Shown: positions 15,132 to 24,358, counted from the stretch's first letter. The stretch: 44,727 bases of DNA from Bacteroidaceae bacterium (GCA_017650045.1 JAGCFP010000052.1:1-44727); one strand, 5' to 3'. Translations and numbers: made by a program. The notes: a model not told the origin generated them from the letters alone.

Positions 15132-15210
15132 TTTATTTGATTATTTCCGAGCCGTAGCCTATCTTCACGAACGAAGTGCGTAAAGATAATTAAAAAATAA
15201 ATAGTATAAA

Positions 15211-15242
15211 ATTGCAAATTGGCAAAAAAAGCTTTACCTTTG
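15211..15242 (+). promoter_or_regulatory. Bacteroidetes promoter for the SRP RNA and tRNA-Thr
   Basis: ATTG (15211-15214), 20 bp, then TACCTTTG (15235-15242). The -33 matches 3 of 4 bases and the -7 box fits fully. The SRP RNA stem begins 18 bp further on. Confidence 0.75.
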
Positions 15243-15260
15243 CACCCGCAAAACGAAAAT

Positions 15261-15356
15261 GGGTAAGTCCTATACGGCCAGCTCCCTGTGAATCCTCCAG
15301 GGCTTGATCGCAGCAAAGGTAGCGGGTTGTAGCGGCGCGATATAGCAAGCTTACCC
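15261..15356 (+). ncRNA. ffs: Small signal recognition particle RNA (4.5S-like)
   Basis: A roughly 96-nt segment closed by a perfect terminal stem, GGGTAAG (15261-15267) with CTTACCC (15350-15356), and a further CCTATA/TATAG pairing inside. Toward the apex it contains CCAGGGCTTGATCGCAGCAA followed by AGGTAGCGG, the same order as the SRP helix 8 pattern (CCAGG-loop-AGCAA-GGTAGCG) that binds Ffh. The apical loop here departs from the usual GGAA tetraloop. It starts directly after a strong -7 box and ends 4 nt before tRNA-Thr, so the two RNAs are probably co-transcribed and processed apart. Confidence 0.75.
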
Positions 15357-15360
15357 ACCC

Positions 15361-15434
15361 GCCTCTTTAGCTCAGTTGGCCAGAGCACGTGATTTGTAAT
15401 CTCGGGGTCGTTGGTTCGAATCCGACAAGAGGCT
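15361..15434 (+). tRNA. tRNA-Thr (anticodon TGT)
   Basis: The cloverleaf can be drawn: acceptor stem GCCTCTT pairing with AAGAGGC (15427-15433), D stem GCTC/GAGC, anticodon loop TTTGTAA with anticodon TGT at 15395-15397, and T arm with GGTTCGAATCC. T is the discriminator base; CCA is not encoded. The anticodon stem has one T-T mismatch in my pairing. It reads ACA threonine codons. Its 3' end is echoed twice downstream (15571-15630). Confidence 0.93.
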
Positions 15435-15453
15435 CAGAAAAAGAGACGAAAAA

Positions 15454-15480
15454 GGATGGGCGTAAGCCAATCCTTTTTTT
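15454..15480 (+). terminator. Rho-independent terminator after tRNA-Thr
   Basis: GGATGGGC (15454-15461), loop GTAA, GCCAATCC (15466-15473), then seven T residues. Eight-base stem with one G-A mismatch. It ends the SRP RNA/tRNA-Thr transcript. Confidence 0.85.
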
Positions 15481-15771
15481 GTTGGCTCAAAGAGACATCA
15501 TGTCAGCGAAAGCTTGCTTTCAGATGACTTGTGGAGGTTTTTTTTGATAGCCTGCCCGCGGCAGGCGCAAGGATGGGCGCCAGCCAATCCGACAAGATGC
15601 TTTTCGGATATCCAATTCACAAGAGGCTCACTCCCTATACTCCACAAAGTGGTTATAAAAAACTCCCCTGCGCTTCATTTAGTACACTATAATATTTTTT
15701 TTAGTCTTCACACTTCACGGGCGTTTAGTAAATGATTGATTGTTATTTAGTTACGGCGTGTTTTCTGCTAA
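15481..15771. other. Noncoding spacer with tRNA-end scars
   Basis: No gene is supported. Besides the tRNA-end fragments it contains a perfect GCCTGCC/GGCAGGC hairpin (about 15550-15566) and one ACTTCAC-type repeat (about 15704-15719) related to the element at 15772-16404. Confidence 0.5.
15571..15630 (+). repeat. Degenerate copies of the tRNA-Thr 3' end and its terminator hairpin
   Basis: Hairpin GGATGGGC...GCCAATCC recurs at 15571-15590, and at 15587-15600 ATCCGACAAGATGC matches the tRNA 3' end ATCCGACAAGAGGC (15420-15433) with one mismatch. A third piece, ACAAGAGGCTCA (15619-15630), is identical to 15425-15436. Repeated tRNA 3' ends downstream of a tRNA are typical scars of elements that integrated there. 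Confidence 0.6.
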
Positions 15772-16404
15772 AGAGACTTCACAAGACTTCACGCAGACTT
15801 CATGCTTTTCTTGATAGAATTGGCTGATAATCATAAGTTATCATAATTAAGAAATAGATATTTGACTGATATATAAATTTCACCTTGTTCACGTGTGAAG
15901 TTTGTGTGAAGTCTTGTGAAGTCTCTGTTTTGGATTTTCTTTAGAAACATAATGCAGAACATATACTTTTATAATCACTATGAAGTGTGAAGTCTATTTT
16001 TTAAAATGATTTTTCAAAGAAACACCTCACACCTCACCTTTGGCGTTTAAAACACTGATTAACAATGTGATATATCGATGAGGTGTTGTGAGCATCCTCA
16101 CCACACCTCACCCTTGGGAACGCATGTAAATTATTAATTAATTCGAAACAGGTGAGGTGTGAGATGTTATTGGCACATTTCATTTGTAGAATAGGGATCT
16201 TTCTACAACTAATACGTGTTCCTTCATGCTCAGTCACGGTGATGACTGAGCTAAGTCCTACCGTTGACTGAGTAGAGAGATAACGTATAAATAGGCAACT
16301 TCTTCAAGAGATTTTAAAGAATTGCAGGCAATTAGCGCAGAAATGTCCAGTGTTATTAGAAAAATGCTTCACTGTTATATACAATAATGCTGGACATTTC
16401 CGCA
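15772..16404 (-). repeat. Complex palindromic repeat element, copy A (inverted relative to copy B)
   Basis: Reading the minus strand from 16404 to 15772, the modules of copy B (42990-43797) appear in the same order with many long matches. They are: a stem-loop TCCAGTGTTATT/AATAATGCTGGA (16346-16394); two 22-bp CTCAGTCA units (about 16225-16270); an inverted pair of ACACCTCACACCTCACC-type arms (16020-16041 and 16150-16168) with further CACCTCAC units between them; and a terminal inverted pair of GACTTCACAAGACTTCAC arms (15772-15802 and 15894-15926). No reading frame of note. Copy A is shorter than B because it has fewer satellite units. Confidence 0.85.
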
Positions 16405-16465
16405 GAAATACCCAGCATTACTGAAAAGTAGTATTACTTTTGGTAAAGAAAGGGAGAACTATTAC

Positions 16466-16912
16466 TTATAGCTCTAATAAATCTTTGAGGAACGCATTCA
16501 ACTCATCGTCCAAGCCTTTAAGCAACTCGTCGTTTACCAGCAGAGTGTCGTCATCTATCAGCAACAGTTCTGCCACCGTTTCCTTATGCTCATCTACCTG
16601 TACGAAGGAGTATGGCTTGAGGATGTGCAGACCATCGAGCACTCCTTGGGCCTTGAGCTCACTCAGGATGGAAGTGAATAGCTGCTGGACCACTTCGTCA
16701 AAATCATCACTTTCATAAGACACCCATTCGTTGATCTTGGTGTGCGCCAACTCGCGGTCATCATCGTCGTAGATAACCAACGAGGCTTCCACCTGATTAG
16801 GCTGAAGATGGATGTCGGTAACTGCTTCCATGTCGCTCTCTCCCTTGTAATGTGACAGGGCTTTTATGAGGGCATCACGGATGATTTTCTTTGAAGCATC
16901 ACTGAGTTTCAT
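16466..16912 (-). CDS. Small acidic protein of unknown function
   Basis: A 148-residue, strongly acidic cytoplasmic protein. The N-terminal third is a helix (SDASKKIIRDALIKALSHY), the middle has two beta strands (VEASLVIYDDDDRELAH), and the last third is predicted helical (LLKGLDDELNAFLKDLLEL). I do not recognise the family. The ATG at 16912 is preferred over an upstream GTG because AGGAGAG lies just ahead of it, one of the few clear Shine-Dalgarno sequences in the window. It lies 26 bp downstream of the DUF6340 lipoprotein gene on the same strand, and its 3' end is about 60 bp from repeat element A. Confidence 0.75.
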   Translation of the reverse strand: MKLSDASKKIIRDALIKALSHYKGESDMEAVTDIHLQPNQVEASLVIYDDDDRELAHTKINEWVSYESDDFDEVVQQLFTSILSELKAQGVLDGLHILKPYSFVQVDEHKETVAELLLIDDDTLLVNDELLKGLDDELNAFLKDLLEL

Positions 16913-16938
16913 ATTCACTCTCCTTTCTTTATGACTTA

Positions 16939-18018
16939 TTACTCTTTAAACCTATTCAACTGTGCATTGAGAATGGCTGTATTACTATGCCGTTTCTGCA
17001 AATCCCTGAAATATTGCTGCGCCAGAAACTGGTTGGTGGTATTGCCGTGCGACTTCTCCACGGCGGTATTGATCCACTGGTAGGCTTTATCAATATCGTC
17101 CATCATCTCATAGGCCAAGGCCAGGTTGTATGCAGCATAGAACTGCTTCTTTGTGCTCTTGGTACCAGCATAGGCTTGTTCCCAGAGCTCGGCTGCCTTG
17201 TCCCACTCATTCTCACGGGCATAGACTACACCATCGCGTACCTTGATGTTGCCGTTTGTGAAGAAGAAGCGTTGGGCATTTTCCCAATGAGGAAGCAGGT
17301 TCTTCACTGGCAATGTGCCTGCATAGTCGGAGGCTTGCTTGAGCATCTCCTCCTGACTGATGAGGTGATTCTTCACATAAGTAAGCGAGTTGCCCACTTC
17401 GTCCCAATAGATGCTGTCTGTCATATTGATGGTAGCCACAGGGGTATCACGATCTGGCAGATAGATGTTGAGAATGGGGCGTACTGCCACGTTGACTGCT
17501 CCAATATAGAACCCATAGTCGGGTGAATAGAGCAGATCTCTTACTTCACGCATCTGCAGGGACTCCAATGATAACAGCACATCTACATCGAGGTAGTTTG
17601 CCAGGCTGTTGACTTCCTGCAAGGAGAGCCCACCTGCCTGAAGCTGTGTATCGTTGGCACGAAGCACGGAGTCGCAGATCACTACTTGCTCGAAGTATTC
17701 TTCATCGGCTATGCCATGTGCCAATGACTCAATGGCATAGGATGTCAACCCGTTGTAATAGGTCGTGGTATGCGACAAGCCGTTTGATTCTACATCTGGC
17801 GTATCTGTGAAAGACCTTGACAGGCGATTCGGTAGATCGTTTGGCACATTGTTCACTATGCCCACTCTCTTCAACTCATCAGGAAAGCTGACTTTGGCAG
17901 GTTCCATGTAGTCGATGGTGAACTGCTCAAGGCTTTGGCAACCAGTGAGCAGCAGCAAGGCTACTGCAAATAATTGAACATTGAACATTGAACATGGTAA
18001 CTGCCCAATGCTTTCCAT
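16939..18018 (-). CDS. DUF6340 family lipoprotein with C-terminal TPR-like repeats
   Basis: A 359-residue probable lipoprotein: hydrophobic segment LFAVALLLLTGC with lipobox Cys27, then a domain with DVDVLLSLESLQMREV and later VRPILNIYLPDRDTPVATI, matching the DUF6340 family. The C-terminus carries two TPR-like units (EWDKAAELWEQAYAG, KAYQWINTAVEKSHGN). Odd point: the signal peptide MESIGQLPCSMFNVQLFAVALLLL has no positive n-region, and codons 8-15 are made of a heptamer tract (17975-17995). A second ATG at 18047 opens MKQVTHIIRKWKALG, a much better n-region, but it is out of frame; one additional heptamer would join it to the lipobox. See findings. Confidence 0.78.
   Translation of the reverse strand: MESIGQLPCSMFNVQLFAVALLLLTGCQSLEQFTIDYMEPAKVSFPDELKRVGIVNNVPNDLPNRLSRSFTDTPDVESNGLSHTTTYYNGLTSYAIESLAHGIADEEYFEQVVICDSVLRANDTQLQAGGLSLQEVNSLANYLDVDVLLSLESLQMREVRDLLYSPDYGFYIGAVNVAVRPILNIYLPDRDTPVATINMTDSIYWDEVGNSLTYVKNHLISQEEMLKQASDYAGTLPVKNLLPHWENAQRFFFTNGNIKVRDGVVYARENEWDKAAELWEQAYAGTKSTKKQFYAAYNLALAYEMMDDIDKAYQWINTAVEKSHGNTTNQFLAQQYFRDLQKRHSNTAILNAQLNRFKE
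17975..17995 (-). repeat. Three perfect heptamers in a signal-peptide coding region
   Basis: On the minus strand ATGTTCA is repeated three times without mismatch. Because 7 is not a multiple of 3, loss or gain of a unit shifts the reading frame of the DUF6340 lipoprotein gene. Confidence 0.8.
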
Positions 18019-18058
18019 TTCCTTATGATATGAGTAACCTGTTTCATAATTCTTTTAT

Positions 18059-21000
18059 TTAAGCCACTCCCTTACCGTGACAATTCTTGTACTTCTTACC
18101 ACTGCCGCAAGGACATGGGTCGTTGCGACCGATCTTCTTAGGTGCCACGAATGGCTGGTTCTTTGGCTGCTGACGTGTGTCCTGACGGGCTGCTGCATCT
18201 TGGGCAGGATCATTGAGGTCTTCTTTCTGCTCACGATACTTGCTCATGTCTTGCTTCTGCTCAGGAGCGGCGGCACGTACCTGATTTGGCTGTTGCTCTT
18301 GCAGAGGTATCTGTCCACGCATCAGGATAGCCACTGTCTCACTGTTGATCTGCTCCACCATCTGGTCGAAGAGGGTCACAGACTCCAACTTATAGATCAG
18401 CAATGGGTCTTTCTGCTCATAGCTGGCGTTCTGCACAGAGTGGCGCAGTTCGTCGAGTTCGCGCAGGTTCTCTTTCCAAGACTCATCGATGACATGCAGA
18501 AGGATGGACTTTTCGAAGCCCTTCACCACTGACTTACATTCGGTCTCGTAAGCTTCCTTCAGGTTGACAGAGATGTTATACACCTTCTTACCATCAGTGA
18601 TAGGAATGAGGATGTTTTCATACATCTGTCCCTGGTTCTCATAAACCATCTTGATGACAGGATATGCCACCTCTGCCAAGTGCTCTGTTCTGCGCTTGAA
18701 CATGGCCATCGCTGCATCGAATACCTGCTCTGTGAGTGCCTGCTTGCTCTTATCAAGGAACTCTTGCTCAGTGAAAGGAGGCTCCATGGCGAGGGTCTGC
18801 AGGATATCCATCTTGCAGTTCTCATAATCGGGTGCACCCACAGCCTTCTCGCAACGCTCCCAAACCATGTTCACGATGTCCATGCCGATGCGCTCACCGA
18901 TCAGGGCGTGGCGACGCTTGGTGTAGATTACCGTACGCTGCTTGTTCATCACGTCGTCGTATTCCAACAGGTGTTTACGGATACCGAAGTTGTTTTCCTC
19001 CACTTTCTTCTGTGCGCGCTCGATGGATTGAGAAATCATCTTGTGCTCCAGCATGTCGCCTTCCTTGTAGCCCAACTTATCCATCACACTGGCGATGCGG
19101 TCTGAAGAGAACAGACGCATCAGGTCGTCTTCCAAAGAAACGAAGAAGACGGATGAACCAGGATCACCTTGACGACCAGAACGTCCACGCAACTGGCGGT
19201 CCACACGACGAGACTCGTGGCGTTCTGTACCCACAATAGCCAAACCACCTGCCTCACGAACTTCTGGCGTCAGCTTGATATCGGTACCACGACCGGCCAT
19301 GTTTGTCGCGATGGTTACAGCACCCAGCATGCGCTCTTCCTCGTGTTTTGTGCCATCAGGGTCTTCCACCATGATTTTGCCCAGATGGCTCTGACCAGCC
19401 AAAGCCACCACTTCAGCTTCACGCTGGTGCAACTTGGCATTCAGCACGTTATGCTGTATCTTGCGCATGTCGAGCATACGGCTCAGAGTCTCAGAGATTT
19501 CAACGGAAGTTGTACCCACCAAAACAGGGCGACCAGCATTACGCAACTTCTCTATCTCAGCAATAACGGCTTTATATTTTTCGCGTTTCGTCTTGTAAAC
19601 GCGGTCGTTCATGTCGTTACGGGCAATCGGACGGTTGGTTGGGATTACCACCACATCCAACTTATAGATGTCCCAGAACTCACCTGCTTCTGTCTCAGCC
19701 GTACCTGTCATACCAGCCAACTTGTGGTACATACGGAAGTAGTTCTGCAAGGTGATGGTGGCAAAGGTTTGTGTGGCAGCTTCCACCTTTACACGTTCCT
19801 TAGATTCTACAGCTTGGTGCAGACCATCGCTCCAACGACGACCTTCCATGATACGACCAGTCTGCTCGTCCACAATCTTCACTTGGTCGTTGATCAGCAC
19901 ATAGTCCACATCCTTAGTGAACATGGTGTAAGCCTTGAGCAACTGCAGCAAGGTGTGTACACGCTCTGACTTGATGGAATAGTCGGTCAGCATCTCGTCT
20001 TTCTTCTGCAGGCGCTCCTCATCTGTAAGGTCGGTACGTGCTTCCAGTTGTGAAAGCTCTGTGGCGATATCTGGCAAGACGAAGAAGGTAGGATCTGATG
20101 TGTAACCACTGATTTCATCGAAACCCTTGTCTGTCAGGTCCACACTCTTCAGCTTTTCATCGATTACGAAGTAAAGAGGTTCTGTCACCTCGTGCATACG
20201 ACGGTTGTTCTGCTCCATATAGATTTCCTCGGTCTTGAGCATGCCAGCTTTAATGCCCTGCTCACTGAGGAATTTGATCAGTGGCTGGTTCTTTGGCAAT
20301 GCCTTATGGCTGCGATAGAGGGAGAGGAAACCTGCCTCCACTTCTTTCTGGTCGTCAGAGTAAACCATACGCTTGGCATCTGCCAGATACTTGGTGGCCA
20401 GCTCTTTCTGCTTGGCAACCAGCTTCTCCACCATCGGACGGAACTGCTCGAAGAGCTGTTCTACATCGCCACGAGGAATAGGACCAGAGATGATCAGAGG
20501 TGTACGTGCATCATCGATCAACACAGAGTCCACCTCATCCACGATGGCATAGTTGTGCTGGCGCTGCACCAAGTCTTGTGGGCGCATGGCCATATTGTCA
20601 CGCAGGTAGTCGAAACCAAACTCATTGTTGGTACCGAAGGTGATATCTGCCAGATAAGCCTTGCGACGAGCCTCGGAATTAGGCTGATGCTTGTCGATAC
20701 AATCCACACTTAGTCCGTGGAACATATAGAGCGGTCCCATCCATTCAGAGTCACGCTTGGAGAGGTAGTCATTCACGGTCACTACATGGACACCATTGCC
20801 CGTCAAGGCATTCAAGAAGACGGGGAGGGTAGCCACCAAGGTCTTACCTTCACCAGTGGCCATTTCTGCAATCTTACCCTTATGAAGTACCACACCACCG
20901 AAGAGCTGCACGTCATAATGCACCATGTTCCAAGTGATTTCACTACCACCAGCCATCCAATGGTTTACGTAGATGGCCTTATCGCCTTCAATACGAACAA

Positions 21001-21430
21001 AGTCGTGTGAAGCAGCCAAATCGCGATCGAAATCGTTGGCAGTCACCACGGTTTCTTCATTTTCCGTAAAGCGACGAGCCGTTTCTTTTACGATGGCGAA
21101 AACCTCTGGTAATACTTCGTCCAAGGCCTTTTCGTAAATCTCCAAAACCTCTTTCTCCAGTTTGTCAATCTGATTGAAGATAGCCTCGCGATCTTCCAGT
21201 TCAGTCTGCTCGATGCTGTCTTTCAGTTCTTGAATCTTGGCTTTTTCAGCCTGTGCAGAATTCTGCACTTTTGCCTTCAACTCCTGAGTCTTGGCACGCA
21301 AGGCGTCGTTATCCAGTTGCTGAATGGCAGGATATGCTGCTTTAATCTTTTCTACCCATGGAGAAATTTCCTTCATGTCTCGAGAAGATTTATTACCGAA
21401 AATCTTACTTAAAAATTCATTAAATCCCAT
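18059..21430 (-). CDS. secA: Preprotein translocase ATPase SecA
   Basis: Motor of the Sec system, driving preproteins through SecYEG. At 1123 residues it is in the usual Bacteroidetes size range, longer than E. coli SecA because of an extended N-terminal coiled coil (about 45-105) and other insertions. Walker A MATGEGKT (190-197), DEVD (298-301), [11 protein letters not shown], the second helicase domain with [12 protein letters not shown] and [15 protein letters not shown], and the C-terminal SEC-C zinc motif [16 protein letters not shown] are all present. It has its own promoter and lies 40 bp upstream of the DUF6340 gene. Confidence 0.99.
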   Translation of the reverse strand: MGFNEFLSKIFGNKSSRDMKEISPWVEKIKAAYPAIQQLDNDALRAKTQELKAKVQNSAQAEKAKIQELKDSIEQTELEDREAIFNQIDKLEKEVLEIYEKALDEVLPEVFAIVKETARRFTENEETVVTANDFDRDLAASHDFVRIEGDKAIYVNHWMAGGSEITWNMVHYDVQLFGGVVLHKGKIAEMATGEGKTLVATLPVFLNALTGNGVHVVTVNDYLSKRDSEWMGPLYMFHGLSVDCIDKHQPNSEARRKAYLADITFGTNNEFGFDYLRDNMAMRPQDLVQRQHNYAIVDEVDSVLIDDARTPLIISGPIPRGDVEQLFEQFRPMVEKLVAKQKELATKYLADAKRMVYSDDQKEVEAGFLSLYRSHKALPKNQPLIKFLSEQGIKAGMLKTEEIYMEQNNRRMHEVTEPLYFVIDEKLKSVDLTDKGFDEISGYTSDPTFFVLPDIATELSQLEARTDLTDEERLQKKDEMLTDYSIKSERVHTLLQLLKAYTMFTKDVDYVLINDQVKIVDEQTGRIMEGRRWSDGLHQAVESKERVKVEAATQTFATITLQNYFRMYHKLAGMTGTAETEAGEFWDIYKLDVVVIPTNRPIARNDMNDRVYKTKREKYKAVIAEIEKLRNAGRPVLVGTTSVEISETLSRMLDMRKIQHNVLNAKLHQREAEVVALAGQSHLGKIMVEDPDGTKHEEERMLGAVTIATNMAGRGTDIKLTPEVREAGGLAIVGTERHESRRVDRQLRGRSGRQGDPGSSVFFVSLEDDLMRLFSSDRIASVMDKLGYKEGDMLEHKMISQSIERAQKKVEENNFGIRKHLLEYDDVMNKQRTVIYTKRRHALIGERIGMDIVNMVWERCEKAVGAPDYENCKMDILQTLAMEPPFTEQEFLDKSKQALTEQVFDAAMAMFKRRTEHLAEVAYPVIKMVYENQGQMYENILIPITDGKKVYNISVNLKEAYETECKSVVKGFEKSILLHVIDESWKENLRELDELRHSVQNASYEQKDPLLIYKLESVTLFDQMVEQINSETVAILMRGQIPLQEQQPNQVRAAAPEQKQDMSKYREQKEDLNDPAQDAAARQDTRQQPKNQPFVAPKKIGRNDPCPCGSGKKYKNCHGKGVA

Positions 21431-21471
21431 GTTAATATATATGTTTTATATAGTTTACGATTATTACCCTG

Positions 21472-21479
21472 CAAAGTTA
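21472..21479 (-). promoter_or_regulatory. -7 box (TAACTTTG) for secA
   Basis: The minus strand reads TAACTTTG 41 bp before the secA ATG. A TTTA lies at about the -33 position, an imperfect match. Confidence 0.6.
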
Positions 21480-21578
21480 CGCAAAAACGAGTGAAATGTA
21501 AAAGGAAAACTTGTTTTTCTTTTCTTTTCCGAATGAAAGCAACGTTAGCTAAAACACCGAATCCTTTGCAAGATGTGC

Positions 21579-23144
21579 TTAAAAATCTAAAGAAAATGCC
21601 TCTGAGGCATTCGGAGCACGGATGTGAAGAGCGCCTGCCAAAGTGGGTGCAATGCATTTAGCAGACACAGGAGTGCGTACAATGGTTGGTTTGATTCCTG
21701 CGCCCCAAATTATATAAGGTGTTGGCACTTGGGCCTTGTTGACCACTGTGTTTTTCGTCGCGTCTTTTTCATCGACAACGGTCCATCCTGGGAGGATGTC
21801 TAAAAGCAAGTCTCCAGATCGCCCTGCATAGAAACCGTTGCGGGTACGCTCCCATGACGGACTACCTGCGCCAACCAACAATTTATTGGCAGTGAAAACT
21901 TGCTGTACCCCACTGAATTGTGCCAGAAATTCGGAGGCCTTTTCTTCAATGTCAGAGAGGCTGATCTGCTTTTCCTCAAGGAGTTTGTGATTCAGATAGA
22001 TTTGCTGGTCGTTATAAGCCTCGATGTATTGCCCTTCGCCATAGGTAGCCATCAGATACACGTTGAGCAGAGCCGCACAACGGTTCAAGTAGAACTCTCC
22101 TGATGGAATGCGGTATCTCTTTGGCTCTAAAGCATCTAAGTCGTTATACCCCGTAGAAGAAACGCAGAACAAGATGTTCTGCATACCTACTTTGCGATCT
22201 AATAGATTAATGAGTTGTGCGATACTCTGGTCTAAGCGCAAGTAAGCATCTTGGATTTCCAACGCATGGTCGGTACCTGCCTGATGGTTATAGCCCCCTG
22301 CATAGTAGGTAAGCGACAGGAAATCAGGTGTAAGGTCGTAACCAATCGGATGGTTGTTCAGCAGTTCCTCTGTCAGCTTGTTGATCTCGTCATTAACCAG
22401 CGGGGTAGTGCAGTACAGACGATACAGATTTACCTTGTCTTCACTGGGCGTGTACTTGAATGCTGCTTCTTGGGTATTAGAGAGATAGACATACTGCCCA
22501 GGGGTAAGGGTAGGGGTCCACGACTGGTTCTTCAGCGTGTAAGCGGGTGAGCGTTGCTCGTTGTACTGACTAAGCCACGCGGGGAATTCGCTATAGTAGG
22601 TGGTACTGCACCATTTCCCCGTGCTTTCATTCAGCCAGAGGGCACAATCTGCCGCATGACCCGCTGAAAGAATGGCAGCATCCCTGAAGGGGGCAATGGC
22701 ATAAACCAAAGCCTTTCCGCCTGTCTGTATCTTTAATTCGTCTGTAACAGTGGTGGTGAGCATCTGCATGGCAGAACTGCTCTCATTGGTATAATTGCCG
22801 ATATAGTTGGTATCATCTACGCAATTCTTCACGTTGAGTGTTGATGTGTCCAGCCATTCTCTTCCGATGATGCCATGCACAGAGGGGTTGGTGCCTGTAT
22901 AGACAGAGGCCATCGCTGAAGCACGGTCGGGCTTATTGAAATCAAACTGTGCCTGAGTGTAGAACCTGCCTTCGCGTAATAGGCGCTTGAAGCCCTGCTC
23001 GCCATAGAGTGCTGCGAAATTCTCCAGATAGTCGGAGCGCAACTGGTCTATGGTAAGAGAGACTACCAGTCTGGGCGTTGGTGTCTGCGCTTGCAATCCA
23101 CTCAACGTCAGCAGCAGGATGTATGTCAGCAGTCCTTTCTTCAT
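21579..23144 (-). CDS. Alkaline phosphatase superfamily protein, apparently lacking metal ligands
   Basis: A 521-residue exported protein (signal peptide MKKGLLTYILLLTLSGLQAQ) with the overall layout of PafA-like alkaline phosphatases/type I phosphodiesterases: VVSLTIDQLRSDYLENFAALYG, a VYTGTNPSVHGIIG block, an EIQDAYLRLDQSIAQLINLLD block and a late IWGAGIKP block. Several catalytic positions are changed: the usual T-G-A-T-H-A nucleophile region reads KPDRASAMAS, the S-x-x-D-x-x-G-H region reads YYAGGYNHQAG, the A-D-H-G metal site reads SSTGYND, and no His is seen in the late H-G-S region. It is therefore likely a pseudoenzyme. Start at 23144: overlaps the DUF4105 stop by 4 bp and begins the signal peptide. 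Confidence 0.78.
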   Translation of the reverse strand: MKKGLLTYILLLTLSGLQAQTPTPRLVVSLTIDQLRSDYLENFAALYGEQGFKRLLREGRFYTQAQFDFNKPDRASAMASVYTGTNPSVHGIIGREWLDTSTLNVKNCVDDTNYIGNYTNESSSAMQMLTTTVTDELKIQTGGKALVYAIAPFRDAAILSAGHAADCALWLNESTGKWCSTTYYSEFPAWLSQYNEQRSPAYTLKNQSWTPTLTPGQYVYLSNTQEAAFKYTPSEDKVNLYRLYCTTPLVNDEINKLTEELLNNHPIGYDLTPDFLSLTYYAGGYNHQAGTDHALEIQDAYLRLDQSIAQLINLLDRKVGMQNILFCVSSTGYNDLDALEPKRYRIPSGEFYLNRCAALLNVYLMATYGEGQYIEAYNDQQIYLNHKLLEEKQISLSDIEEKASEFLAQFSGVQQVFTANKLLVGAGSPSWERTRNGFYAGRSGDLLLDILPGWTVVDEKDATKNTVVNKAQVPTPYIIWGAGIKPTIVRTPVSAKCIAPTLAGALHIRAPNASEAFSLDF

Positions 23145-24319
23145 GCCTTGCGATAACTCAAGATGATGTTGCTGATAGACCTTACCAACAAAACTGAGGC
23201 CAAAGGTAATACTTCTATTGGGAATTTTTGCGGAATCAGTACCCAAAAGATGATAAAGAGCGTTAAAATCACTGCATTTAATACCATATAACGACTTCTT
23301 TGCAGCTTTTTCACCTTTTTAAGTATCCAAGGAAGGCAGAGTAAGTGCAACGGATGGAATACGAAAAGCAGGTAGTTGGGACTCACGGCTGGATGCTCTG
23401 AGAATGCCACCATAAAGGCGATGATACAGCCAGCTATACCTGCAGCGGCAAAGAGCAGTAAATCCAGTCCCCACAGACTTTTTTGATGCCTGATGCCCCA
23501 GATGGTAAGGGCAGCTACTATTATAAATAGCAGCAGAAAAACGCGCAGGGGAGTAAAGGGAGTGGGCGAGGGCCAGTCGCTCTCATCTTGCTCGATGATG
23601 GTCTGTGTTTCCGAAATGAGCCCGCTGCTCCTTTGCTGTAAGTCCGCTTTTTGCGCTGTGCTGAAGTATTGTTCCAACAAGAAAGGAATGAACATGGAAG
23701 CTCGACGACTGATGGGCTTGTCGGCCTCACTGCCAAGCAGCAGATCGATGCCAAAGCGCGACCATGCCTTTCGTTTGGTATAGTCGTGCACCAATCCACG
23801 GTAGGTAAGTCCTTCGATGGGCGTATCCATCTCTTCTTGATAGACAACCTTTCCATTGACAGCCTTCTCTATCATGTCACGCGGACGGGTGGAACAGTTG
23901 TCGTAGAAGTAGTTATAGCGATACATCCGGTTCTCTGGCAGGTAGTTATCCTCCAGCAACATGGCCAGTTTCAGCTTCTCTTCTGTGTTGAGGTTCAGCA
24001 GTTGCTCATGTACGAAGCGCCCTTGTAATTCGTAATTGTAAACGAAATCGTCGTAATACTGCACCCCCAACTGATAATCCGTCTGTCCCAAAGTGAAGCG
24101 CAGGACAAAGTTGGGCGTGTTGAAACTGAAGATGCCGTAATTGAACACATAATCCACCCCTGTTGCCTCATTTTTCACACGGATGGCCGAATGTCCGAAG
24201 AGGTTATACACCTCTTGTCCAGGACCGCATGTCAGCAGGCTCACCGTCAGGCTATCCGTCTGTGCTTTCATAGAAAACGCAGCGAGGCAAGTCAGCAATA
24301 TGATCAGAAATCTTTTCAT
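23141..24319 (-). CDS. DUF4105 (Lnb-like) integral membrane protein
   Basis: A 392-residue envelope protein: signal peptide MKRFLIILLTCLAAFSMKAQ, a periplasmic DUF4105/Lnb-type domain (about 22-235) with the conserved NLFGHSAIRV (His) and YNYFYDNCSTRPRDMIEKA (Cys), and five or so membrane helices in the C-terminal 150 residues. The Lnb family includes lipoprotein N-acyltransferases in Firmicutes, with conserved His and Cys as here, so a role in lipoprotein or lipid processing is plausible but not shown. The ATG at 24319 lies only 7 bp after a consensus -7 box. It is coupled to the phosphatase-like gene by an ATGA overlap. Confidence 0.87.
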   Translation of the reverse strand: MKRFLIILLTCLAAFSMKAQTDSLTVSLLTCGPGQEVYNLFGHSAIRVKNEATGVDYVFNYGIFSFNTPNFVLRFTLGQTDYQLGVQYYDDFVYNYELQGRFVHEQLLNLNTEEKLKLAMLLEDNYLPENRMYRYNYFYDNCSTRPRDMIEKAVNGKVVYQEEMDTPIEGLTYRGLVHDYTKRKAWSRFGIDLLLGSEADKPISRRASMFIPFLLEQYFSTAQKADLQQRSSGLISETQTIIEQDESDWPSPTPFTPLRVFLLLFIIVAALTIWGIRHQKSLWGLDLLLFAAAGIAGCIIAFMVAFSEHPAVSPNYLLFVFHPLHLLCLPWILKKVKKLQRSRYMVLNAVILTLFIIFWVLIPQKFPIEVLPLASVLLVRSISNIILSYRKA

Positions 24320-24326
24320 CAAGGTG

Positions 24327-24358
24327 CAAAGATATAAAAAAAAGAAGACTTGCGCAAA
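24327..24358 (-). promoter_or_regulatory. Consensus Bacteroidetes promoter of the DUF4105/phosphatase-like operon
   Basis: On the minus strand TTTG (24358-24355), 20 bp, TATCTTTG (24334-24327). The ATG at 24319 starts 7 bp beyond the -7 box, leaving essentially no 5' leader. Confidence 0.82.

Noticed and set aside
19169-19969. 266-codon plus-strand frame inside secA
   Set aside because: Antisense to the conserved SecA helicase region.
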